Shown piece after piece: positions 1-5,552 of a DNA stretch of 5,552 bases. The stretch comes from an uncultured Clostridia bacterium (lineage in GTDB: Bacteria > Bacillota > Clostridia > TANB77 > CAG-508), in assembly GCA_947629995.1 (NCBI GenBank), contig CANRFX010000071.1, positions 1-5,552 on the forward strand. Direction: 5' to 3'. Under the pieces are notes generated by a model. That model was not told the origin of the DNA, searched no databases, and worked only from the letters and a program-made list of their open reading frames with translations. The stretch's first letter is position 1. Every line of letters starts with the position of its first letter. The position numbers and the translations under genes were made by a program.

Positions 1-1
1 A

Positions 2-472
2 CAAATAATAAAATATATTTTAGAATTACAAAAATTATTTTTATCTTGTTATAAGACGAAAATAAAGAATTTAAGTAACAAACAAGAACTTATAAAATTA
101 ATTTATGAATTTCGTTATTATTGTTTTTTACCAATTACAGAAAAAAAGTTAATAAGTGAAGTTCCCGAACTTTTCACTTCTGTTCAAGAAGTACAAATGC
201 AATTAATAAAAAAAGCACATGAACTAAAAGTGATTGATTATTTTTCAAAGGAAGAAGAGATTGATTATAAAATTTTAAAAAATATATTTTTAGTGAGAGT
301 TATCAATTTAGAAAGTGTTTATATTAAAATTACTAAAGAAAAAGAAAACTATTATATTCAATTGTTTGATGAAAATGCTTTTGAAGAAAAAATAAAATTA
401 GAAGGACTAGAAAATATCAATAAAAAAAATTTAAACTTTAAAATAAACAAAAAAATAAAAATTTTTAATTAA
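2..472 (+). CDS. C-terminal part of an unrecognised protein, cut by the window edge
   Basis: The frame is open from base 2 to the TAA at 470-472, giving about 156 residues with no stop. The first Met in frame is at 197, but the open frame upstream of it has the same character (it includes the run LIYEFRYYCFLPI at about residues 32-44), so I read this as the tail of a longer protein and not a 91-residue gene starting at 197. No ribosome binding site precedes 197. The protein is rich in Lys, Ile, Glu and Asn, with no signal peptide, long hydrophobic segment or catalytic motif that I can recognise. The part before the end looks helical (about residues 50-90), then beta-rich with alternating hydrophobic residues (VYIKITKEKENYYIQLF). 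It ends one base before the Shine-Dalgarno of the next gene, so the two are probably cotranscribed. Function unknown. Confidence 0.75.
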   Translation, partial: QIIKYILELQKLFLSCYKTKIKNLSNKQELIKLIYEFRYYCFLPITEKKLISEVPELFTSVQEVQMQLIKKAHELKVIDYFSKEEEIDYKILKNIFLVRVINLESVYIKITKEKENYYIQLFDENAFEEKIKLEGLENINKKNLNFKINKKIKIFN

Positions 473-473
473 T

Positions 474-479
474 GGAGGA
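474..479 (+). promoter_or_regulatory. Ribosome binding site of the beta-CASP hydrolase gene
   Basis: GGAGGA lies 6 bases before the ATG at 486. This strong site fixes 486 as the true start. By contrast the later in-frame ATGs at 580, 800 and 1959 have no comparable site, so the later open frames are not separate genes but continuations of this one. Confidence 0.9.
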
Positions 480-485
480 AATTAC

Positions 486-2171
486 ATGAAAATAACATTT
501 TTAGGTGCAACAAAAACAGTTACAGGATCTAACTTTTTGGTAGAGGCATGTCGGAAAGAAATTTATAGTTGATTGTGGAATGTGGCAAGGAAAACAGGAG
601 TTAGAAGAGCAAAATCAAGAAGAATTTGAATTTGTACCAAGTGATATTGATTTTATGCTATTGACACATGCTCACATTGACCATTCTGGAAGGATTCCTA
701 AATTATATAATGAAGGATTTAGAAATAAAATTTATGCTCATAAAGCAACATGCGATTTGTGTGCTTTAATGCTACCAGATAGTCGGACATATCCAAGAGA
801 TGGAAATTGAATGGAGAAATAGAAAAAGAAAGAGAAAGGGAGAAAAAGAACTTCCACCATTATATACAGCAGAAGAAGCAGTAAGATGTTTAGAGATTTT
901 CGAACCAGTTCAATATGACGAAATTGTAGAAATTACAGAAGATATTCATGTAAGATTTAATGATGCAGGACATATGCTAGGTTCTAGTATTATTGAGTTA
1001 TGGACTAAAGAAGATGGTAAAGAAACAAAAACTGTATTTACAGGAGATTTAGGAAATAATGATATACCATTACTTGATTCCCCAACTATGATAGAGAGTG
1101 CAGATTATTTAGTTATGGAATCAACATATGGAAGCAGACTTCATGTAAGAAATGATGAAAAAGCAGAATTATTTTTAAACATAGTATCAGAAACACTAGA
1201 TAATGGAGGAACAGTTGTAATACCATCTTTTGCAGTAGGAAGAACGCAAGAAATCTTATATGAAATTAATAAATTAAAAGAAATTAAAGATGACGAAGAA
1301 TTTATTCATAAATATAAAACTTTGATGAAATCAAATGTATATGTAGATAGTCCATTGGCAATATCTGCAACAGAAGTATTCAGAGAAAATACAAATCTTT
1401 TTGAACCAGAAATTAAAGAAGCAATTATAAAAGGAGACAATCCTTTAGAATTCCCAGGGCTAAAATTTACGCAAACAGCAGATGAATCAAAAGCTTTAAA
1501 TGAAGATCCAACACCAAGTATTATAATATCTGCAAGTGGAATGTGTGATGTAGGTAGAATAAAACATCATTTAAAACATAACTTATGGAATCCAAAATCA
1601 ACAATACTATTTGTAGGATATCAAGCACCAGGAACACTTGGATATAGCATTGTAAATGGTGCCAAAAAAGTAAAAATATTTGGTGAAGAAATAGCAGTAA
1701 ATGCTAGAATTGAATATATAGAAGGTTATTCTGGACATGCTGATCAAGAAGGATTAATGAATTTCATTTATTCTTTTATACAAAAACCTAAACATATATT
1801 TTTAGTACACGGAGAAGAAGAATCACGGAAAAGTTCTAAAAGAAAAAATCGAGCAAGATGCGAAAATTGGTGTTACTATACCAGACTTTGGTGAGACTTA
1901 TGAATTAAGTCCAATAACAGTAAACGAACCTTTAGATAATACTTCAAGCATAGTAAAAATGACAGATAAAATAGAAAGGAAAACAAAATACTCAAATCTA
2001 AGAACAGAAATATTTGAAAGATTAGAAAAACTAAAAGATGAAATGAACGATATGGACACCTATGTAAGGCAAGATATTGATGACAGAAATTTAAGAGATG
2101 AGGATATCTTTAGAATTAATGAAAAGATAAAAGAATTAGAAAAGCAAATCATAAACGTAATAGAAGGCTAG
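486..2171 (+). CDS. MBL-fold/beta-CASP RNA-processing hydrolase, continuous only through three +1 frame changes
   Basis: The protein matches the prokaryotic YSH1/CPSF-like metallo-beta-lactamase family with an RNA-specificity domain (zinc-dependent, probably a cytoplasmic RNase). Joining 486-551, 553-783, 785-1825 and 1827-2168 gives 560 residues with a TAG stop at 2169, close to the usual family length. Visible motifs in the joined protein: N-terminal FLGATKTVTGS; Asp29 in VDCGMWQG (motif 1); His61, His63, Asp65 and His66 in THAHIDH (motif 2); His162 in AGHMLGSS (motif 3); Asp187 in TGDLG (motif 4); Glu211 in ESTYG (beta-CASP motif A); ISASGMC at about 347-353; His417 in SGHAD (motif B); His441 in LVHGEEE (motif C). 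The tail (about 490-560) is charged and probably coiled-coil. Without frame changes the product stops at a TGA at 570-572 after 28 residues. All motifs are intact on both sides of each break, which argues against an old pseudogene. It may be a frameshift-decoded gene, a recent pseudogene or a gene with sequence errors. The native RNA substrate is unknown. Confidence 0.85.
552..555 (+). other. +1 frame-change site 1 (CGGA)
   Basis: The start frame reads ...GAG GCA TGT CGG AAA and meets TGA at 570-572. Dropping C552 gives GCA TGT GGA AAG AAA, that is ACGKKFIVDCG, which restores the family's motif 1 strand and its Asp. A GAGG run at 543-546, 2 bases before the TGT codon, resembles the internal Shine-Dalgarno placement at the prfB frameshift site; this could be chance. 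Confidence 0.8.
784..787 (+). other. +1 frame-change site 2 (CGGA)
   Basis: The second frame reads CCA GAT AGT CGG ACA TAT and stops at TGA 808-810. Dropping C784 gives GAT AGT GGA CAT ATC CAA GAG, or DSGHIQE, the conserved segment after the metal-binding domain in this family (usually DS, then Ala or Gly, then HIQ). The match of sequence and spacing shows that exactly one base is in excess here. Confidence 0.85.
1826..1829 (+). other. +1 frame-change site 3 (CGGA)
   Basis: The third frame reads GAA GAA TCA CGG AAA AGT and ends at TGA 1892-1894. Dropping C1826 gives TCA GGA AAA GTT CTA AAA GAA AAA ATC, or SGKVLKEKI, the amphipathic helix expected after motif C (VHGEEE), and leads to the TAG at 2169 with a full-length tail. 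The exact residue at the junction is less constrained in the family here than at site 2. Confidence 0.8.
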
Positions 2172-2204
2172 GTGTTTTTTGGGACGGGGTCAAAAAACAC
2201 CTTA
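2169..2204 (+). repeat. Palindromic repeat element, copy 1 (REP-like)
   Basis: This 36-bp unit has a perfect 10-bp stem, GGTGTTTTTT (2171-2180) with AAAAAACACC (2192-2201), around the loop GGGACGGGGTC (2181-2191). Outer bases AAGGCT (2164-2169) and AGCCTT (2205-2210) can extend the stem across a small bulge. The TAG stop of the beta-CASP gene (2169-2171) lies in its first bases. No T-run follows, so it is not a standard intrinsic terminator on this strand. It is identical to the reverse complement of 2253-2288. Confidence 0.9.
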
Positions 2205-2252
2205 AGCCTTAAATAAAACGATAGATAAATAAAAAAATAAGAGATAGAAGGG

Positions 2253-2288
2253 TAAGGTGTTTTTTGACCCCGTCCCAAAAAACACCTA
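2253..2288 (-). repeat. Palindromic repeat element, copy 2, opposite orientation
   Basis: The reverse complement of these 36 bases is identical to 2169-2204. The core on this strand is GACCCCGTCCC (2266-2276), flanked by GGTGTTTTTT (2256-2265) and AAAAAACACC (2277-2286). The two copies are separated by 48 AT-rich bases (2205-2252) in which I see no gene or convincing promoter. The pair can fold either as two small hairpins or as one 36-bp stem with a 48-base loop. Its right end touches the ribosome binding site of the GH15 gene. Confidence 0.9.
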
Positions 2289-2295
2289 AGGGGAG
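2289..2295 (+). promoter_or_regulatory. Ribosome binding site of the GH15 gene, unusually close to the start and to the repeat
   Basis: AGGGGAG directly follows the second repeat copy and leaves only two bases before the ATG at 2298; counting only the AGGGG part, the gap is four. The start at 2298 is still preferred because the protein's N-terminus (NEAIIGNKNMLATFSSKGEMQRIYFP) has the conserved GH15-type opening, and the next Met (residue 16) would cut into it. Folding of the repeat could affect access to this site. Confidence 0.65.
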
Positions 2296-2297
2296 AA

Positions 2298-4265
2298 ATG
2301 GAAAATAAGTATTATAATGAAGCGATAATTGGAAATAAAAATATGTTAGCAACTTTTTCAAGTAAAGGAGAAATGCAAAGAATATATTTTCCTAATAAAG
2401 ATAGTAGGCAATATATTGAATTTTTTCATACAGGAGTTAAAATTAATAATTCTGATTTAATTTATTTACATGATGATGTAAATAATGTTTACAAACAATA
2501 CTATGATACTGACACAAATATACTAAATACAGAAATAACTAATACTTATTTTAATTTAAAAATAGTACAAACAGATTATATTATGATAAAAGAGAATGTA
2601 TTAGTGAAAAAGTACATTTTCTTGAATAATGGAAAAATTGATTTAGATACTAGTTTTTATATTCATTCTGAATTGTTATCTGATTATAACAATCAAGTGG
2701 GTTGTAAGATAGTAAATGGAGGAATGATGCAATATGCACATGACTTCAATTTCTCATGCTTTGCAAAAGGGTATATGCTTAGTAAACATCAAATTAATGG
2801 AAGTAAAGATACAATTGGAAGAGGAGAAATTTCAGATAAAGATTATATTGGAATGTCAAAAGATGCAAGTATTTGTTATGATTTGGGAGTAATTAAGCCA
2901 AAGGAAAAGAAAAGTATAGAAATTTGTATTATGATTTCAGAAAATCAAAATATATCAGAAATGGAAAATGAAATTGAGAGAGTAAAAAAGATTGATTTGC
3001 ATAAGGAATTTAACAATGCTAAAATATACTGGAGAAAATATGTAAAAGCACATAATGGATTAAATTTAAAAGAACCAGAAAATAGTTATGAGGAAAAAAT
3101 ATATGACATTTACAAGAGAAGCATTTTATTATTTCCACTATTAAGTAATCAAGAAACAGGTGGAATGATTGCATCTCCAGAAATTGATGAGAATTTTACT
3201 CGTTGTGGTAGATATGCTTATTGTTGGACAAGAGATGCAGTTTTCATGACAAAGGCTTTAGATATTTTGAAAATGGAAAAAGAAGTAGAAAAATTTTATA
3301 AAATATTTTGCAAAAAAACACAAAGTAAGAATGGAATGTGGGAGCAAAGATTTTATACAGATGGAAGTTTAGCACCATGTTGGGGATATCAAGTAGACGA
3401 AACAGCAAGTGTTATATATGGGGTATATGAGCATTATAAATATACAAAATCAGAAAAATTCTTAAAAGATAATCTTTCTATGTGTGAAAAGGCAATTGAA
3501 TTTTTAAAAAGATATGTGCAAGATTGGTTAAATATAGAAGGAAAAGATGAACATGATAAAGATATTGTAAAACAAGAGATTGAAAAAAGTATTAACAGAC
3601 AAGGACATACATACCATGTAAGCTATGACATTTGGGAAATGTGTGAAGGAATTCATTTATATTCTTTAGCAAGCATTTATGCTGCATTTGATTGTATTAT
3701 AAAAATTTATAAGGTATTAGGTGATAAAACATCTGATTTTGAAAATAATAGATTAAAGGAAGAAAAAATTACAAAAAGTAAAGAGGAATTAGAAACATTA
3801 CAAACTGAAATAAAAAAATATATTAATGAAAATTTATATGACGAAGAGAAGAAATCATATGTAAGAAATCCAGAAGATAAAAAGATGGATATTAGCATAT
3901 TAGGAGCTGTAACGCCTTTTAATGTGTTTAAAGCAAAAGATAAAAAAATAGTAAATACAATAGAAAGAATTAATTTATCAATTAGAACATATACTGGTGG
4001 ATATCAAAGATTTGAGCAAGACCATTATATGAATGGAAATCCTTGGCCAATTGCAAATTTATGGATGACTTTATATTATTTAGAAACAGGAGAAAAGAAG
4101 AAAGCAAAAGAAGCATTTGATTTTGTTGTAAAAACAGCAGGAAGGCATAATTTCTTGGGAGAGCAAGTAGATAATAGCACATTAAAGCCAAACTGGGTTC
4201 TAGGATTAGGGTGGTCACATGCTATGTTTATTATAGTATTAGAAAAGTTATATGGTAAAAGTTAA
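2298..4265 (+). CDS. Glycoside hydrolase family 15 protein (glucoamylase-like)
   Basis: The 655-residue product has the two-part build of bacterial GH15 enzymes: an N-terminal beta-sandwich-like domain (about 1-255, opening IIGNKNMLATFSSKGEMQRIYFP) and a C-terminal (alpha/alpha)6 barrel (about 265-655). Barrel motifs are GGMIASPE (288-295), RYAYCWTRDA (305-314), GYQVDETASV (363-372), SYDIWEMCEG (442-451), GGYQRFEQDHY (567-577), GEQVD (621-625) and WVLGLGWSHAMF (633-644). By family knowledge the likely general acid is Glu447 (DIWE) and the general base Glu622 (GEQ). It should release glucose from the non-reducing end of alpha-glucans; whether alpha-1,4, alpha-1,6 or trehalose is preferred cannot be told from sequence. 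There is no signal peptide, so it probably acts in the cytoplasm on glycogen or imported maltodextrins. Residues about 480-510 form a Lys/Glu-rich insertion. The reading frame is intact and uses no CGG codon. It lies 126 bases after the beta-CASP stop, behind the repeat pair, and no clear promoter of its own is visible. Confidence 0.88.
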   Translation: MENKYYNEAIIGNKNMLATFSSKGEMQRIYFPNKDSRQYIEFFHTGVKINNSDLIYLHDDVNNVYKQYYDTDTNILNTEITNTYFNLKIVQTDYIMIKENVLVKKYIFLNNGKIDLDTSFYIHSELLSDYNNQVGCKIVNGGMMQYAHDFNFSCFAKGYMLSKHQINGSKDTIGRGEISDKDYIGMSKDASICYDLGVIKPKEKKSIEICIMISENQNISEMENEIERVKKIDLHKEFNNAKIYWRKYVKAHNGLNLKEPENSYEEKIYDIYKRSILLFPLLSNQETGGMIASPEIDENFTRCGRYAYCWTRDAVFMTKALDILKMEKEVEKFYKIFCKKTQSKNGMWEQRFYTDGSLAPCWGYQVDETASVIYGVYEHYKYTKSEKFLKDNLSMCEKAIEFLKRYVQDWLNIEGKDEHDKDIVKQEIEKSINRQGHTYHVSYDIWEMCEGIHLYSLASIYAAFDCIIKIYKVLGDKTSDFENNRLKEEKITKSKEELETLQTEIKKYINENLYDEEKKSYVRNPEDKKMDISILGAVTPFNVFKAKDKKIVNTIERINLSIRTYTGGYQRFEQDHYMNGNPWPIANLWMTLYYLETGEKKKAKEAFDFVVKTAGRHNFLGEQVDNSTLKPNWVLGLGWSHAMFIIVLEKLYGKS

Positions 4266-4348
4266 AATAAAAATAGGCACTAATATAACTTTTTATAAAT
4301 GTTGTGCTTAATAGACAACTAACTTCATTCTAAAAAACAAAAAAAGAC

Positions 4349-4377
4349 TTGAAAAGTAATATTTTTTGATATAGAAT
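4349..4377 (+). promoter_or_regulatory. Sigma-A-type promoter of gap
   Basis: TTGAAA (4349-4354) and TAGAAT (4372-4377) are separated by exactly 17 bases, each one base from the sigma-A consensus hexamer, in an AT-rich spacer. A start of transcription would fall near 4383-4386, giving a leader of about 50 bases before the ATG at 4435. Nothing else in the 169-base gap 4266-4434 competes as a promoter. It suits the strong independent expression usual for gap. Confidence 0.75.
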
Positions 4378-4380
4378 AGA

Positions 4381-4403
4381 ATTGCCAAGGAAAAATTGGT
4401 AAT
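4381..4403 (+). promoter_or_regulatory. Dyad at the predicted gap transcription start (operator or 5' leader hairpin)
   Basis: ATTGCCAA (4381-4388) and TTGGTAAT (4396-4403) pair over 8 positions with one G-T wobble, around a 7-base spacer GGAAAAA. The dyad overlaps the predicted start site, where a repressor could block transcription; as RNA it would form a small hairpin at or near the 5' end. Which of these applies is not shown by the sequence. No regulator gene is in the window. Confidence 0.4.
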
Positions 4404-4418
4404 AATATAATAAAAAAT

Positions 4419-4426
4419 AAGGAGGA
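4419..4426 (+). promoter_or_regulatory. Ribosome binding site of gap
   Basis: AAGGAGGA is a near-perfect anti-16S match with 8 bases to the ATG at 4435, which indicates efficient translation and sets the start. Confidence 0.9.
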
Positions 4427-4434
4427 ATTTTATT

Positions 4435-5439
4435 ATGTCAGTAAAAATTGGAATTAATGGTTTTGGAAGAATTGGAAAATTAACATTCCAAGCAGCATTA
4501 AAAAAAGAAGGAGTAGAAGTAATAGCAATAAATGATCCATTTATAACAGCAGATTATATGGCTTATATGACAAAATATGATACTGTTCATGGAAAATTTG
4601 AAGGGACAGTAGAAGGAAAGGATAATGTATTAATTGTAAATGGAAAAGAAATAAAAGTATTTAATGAAATGGATCCTCATAATATACCATGGGGAGAATT
4701 AGGAGTAGATTACGTATTAGAATGTTCAGGAGTATTTACAACTTTAGAAAAAGCACAAGCACACATCGATAGCGGAGCTAAAAAAGTAATAATTAGTGCA
4801 CCATCTAAAGATGCTCCAATGTTTGTTATGGGTGTAAATCACACAGAATATGATCCAAGTATGACTATTGTATCAAATGCATCTTGTACAACAAACTGTT
4901 TAGCACCACTTGCAAAAGTTATACATGATAATTTTGGAATTAAAGATGGTTTAATGACAACAGTTCACTCAATAACAGCAACACAAAAAACAGTAGATGG
5001 AGCATCTAAAAAGGATTGGAGAGGTGGTAGAGCTGCTAGTGCTAATATTATACCATCATCTACAGGAGCTGCTAAAGCAGTAGGAAAAGTTATTCCATCT
5101 TTAAATGGAAAATTAACAGGAATGGCATTTAGAGTTCCAACCGTTGATGTTTCTGTAGTAGATTTAACTTGTAACCTAGAAAAGCCAACTACTTATGAAG
5201 AAATTTGTAGCGTTATGAAAAAAGCATCTGAAAATGAAATGAAAGGTATTGTAGAATATGTAGAAGATCCAGTTGTTTCTTCTGATTTTATTACAGACCC
5301 ACATACTTCTATATTTGATGCTACAGCAGGAATCATGTTAACAGATACTTTTGTAAAATTAGTTGCATGGTATGACAATGAATGGGGATATTCAAATAAA
5401 TTAGTAGACTTAGCATGCTATATTGCCTCTAAAGAATAA
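4435..5439 (+). CDS. gap: Type I glyceraldehyde-3-phosphate dehydrogenase
   Basis: This enzyme converts glyceraldehyde 3-phosphate, NAD+ and phosphate into 1,3-bisphosphoglycerate in cytoplasmic glycolysis. The 334 residues are full family length. The Rossmann loop INGFGRIGK spans 7-15, and Asp34 in AINDPF points to NAD rather than NADP use. The catalytic Cys151 lies in the signature ASCTTNC (149-155) and the assisting His178 in VHSITATQ (177-184). The phosphate-binding segment SSTGAAKAVGK (208-218) and RVPTVDVS (233-240, with Arg233) are present, as is the C-terminal WYDNEWGYS (312-320). The frame is intact, with arginine coded only by AGA. It is transcribed alone, between its own promoter and a terminator that starts at its stop codon; the pgk/tpi genes that often follow gap are not seen in the 110 bases remaining. 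Confidence 0.98.
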   Translation: MSVKIGINGFGRIGKLTFQAALKKEGVEVIAINDPFITADYMAYMTKYDTVHGKFEGTVEGKDNVLIVNGKEIKVFNEMDPHNIPWGELGVDYVLECSGVFTTLEKAQAHIDSGAKKVIISAPSKDAPMFVMGVNHTEYDPSMTIVSNASCTTNCLAPLAKVIHDNFGIKDGLMTTVHSITATQKTVDGASKKDWRGGRAASANIIPSSTGAAKAVGKVIPSLNGKLTGMAFRVPTVDVSVVDLTCNLEKPTTYEEICSVMKKASENEMKGIVEYVEDPVVSSDFITDPHTSIFDATAGIMLTDTFVKLVAWYDNEWGYSNKLVDLACYIASKE

Positions 5440-5477
5440 ATTGTCGTTGGGGACGGAGCAATTTGACAATTTTTTTG
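5438..5477 (+). terminator. Intrinsic terminator of gap carrying a REP-like loop
   Basis: AAATTGTC (5438-5445, starting inside the TAA stop) pairs perfectly with GACAATTT (5465-5472), and a run of eight T (5470-5477) ends the unit, as in Rho-independent termination. The 19-base loop contains TTGGGGACGGAGC, which shares GGGACGG with the loop of the 36-bp repeats near 2169 and 2253. CAATTT at 5459-5464 offers an alternative partner for AAATTG. It therefore looks like a member of a dispersed palindromic family serving as a terminator. Confidence 0.7.
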
Positions 5478-5552
5478 CGAATAACGTGCAAATAAAAAGT
5501 TTAATATATTTTTTATTAATAACTCCCAGCTGCATAACAGACTATAAAAAAA
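5478..5552. other. Intergenic sequence at the window end, nothing identified
   Basis: These 75 AT-rich bases after the gap terminator contain no open frame of note, no ribosome binding site and no promoter that I can defend. The next gene lies outside the window. Confidence 0.6.

Noticed and set aside
580..810. A separate small MBL-fold gene
   Set aside because: No ribosome binding site precedes the ATG, the open frame continues upstream to 553 with family sequence, and the missing N-terminal strand lies at 486-551 in another frame. It is part of one gene.
1959..2171. A separate 70-residue coiled-coil protein
   Set aside because: No ribosome binding site; the same frame is open and family-like from 1827, where it continues the beta-CASP protein after motif C. 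It is the tail of the hydrolase.
486..2171. TGA read as tryptophan explaining the interrupted frames
   Set aside because: Reading through TGA at 570, 808 or 1892 leaves the protein in the wrong frame with no family similarity; only a one-base shift restores it. Tryptophan elsewhere is coded by TGG.
2205..2252. A promoter for the GH15 gene between the repeat copies
   Set aside because: There are TAAAT-like stretches, but no hexamer pair with suitable spacing that I could defend.
2169..2288. CRISPR array or insertion-sequence ends
   Set aside because: There are only two copies, in inverted rather than direct orientation, with a 48-base interior too short for a transposase; the internal palindromes point to REP-like elements.
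3707..4218. Two minus-strand open frames within the GH15 gene (3707-3898 and 3982-4218)
   Set aside because: They lie opposite strongly conserved GH15 coding sequence, have no ribosome binding site and resemble antisense of an AT-rich gene.
4267..4310. A terminator after the GH15 gene
   Set aside because: TAGGCAC (4274-4280) can pair with GTGCTTA (4304-4310), but the loop is 23 bases, one pair is G-T and no T-run follows. ATAAAAA with TTTTTAT nearby is only an A/T stem. Neither is convincing.
5193..5378. A minus-strand open frame within gap
   Set aside because: It is opposite the conserved C-terminal half of GAPDH and has no support of its own.

Overview
The window is very AT-rich and all its genes lie on the + strand. 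Genes have strong GGAGG-type ribosome binding sites, a standard stop/Trp code (Trp is TGG; stops are TAA and TAG) and arginine coded almost only by AGA/AGG. This fits a low-GC Bacillota genome, probably an uncultured gut-type clostridium; the lineage is inferred from composition and protein character only.

Layout: (1) positions 2-472 hold the C-terminal part of an unrecognised protein that begins outside the window. (2) Positions 486-2171 hold a metallo-beta-lactamase/beta-CASP RNA-processing hydrolase of about 560 residues. It is spread over three reading frames, yet every family motif is present and no residue needs to be lost. (3) Positions 2169-2288 hold two perfect 36-bp copies of a palindromic element in opposite orientation, filling the gap before the next gene. 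(4) Positions 2298-4265 encode a cytoplasmic GH15 (glucoamylase-like) glycosidase of 655 residues. (5) Positions 4266-4434 form an intergenic region with a good sigma-A promoter and a dyad at the predicted transcription start. (6) Positions 4435-5439 encode glyceraldehyde-3-phosphate dehydrogenase (gap), followed directly by a terminator hairpin whose loop resembles the core of the element in (3).

The most notable observation is in gene (2). The frame is lost three times, each time at an in-frame CGG codon followed by A. At each site, reading the four bases CGGA as a single codon (or skipping the C) restores the family sequence with a glycine. These are the only three in-frame CGG codons in the window; the other genes have none. 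This suggests either +1 frameshifting or quadruplet decoding at a CGG codon that is poorly read or unassigned, or a systematic single-base sequence error. Random pseudogene decay explains it poorly.

Functionally, GH15 (release of glucose from alpha-glucans) and GAPDH (lower glycolysis) are both in central carbon use. However, gap has its own promoter and terminator, so they are neighbours rather than a clear operon.
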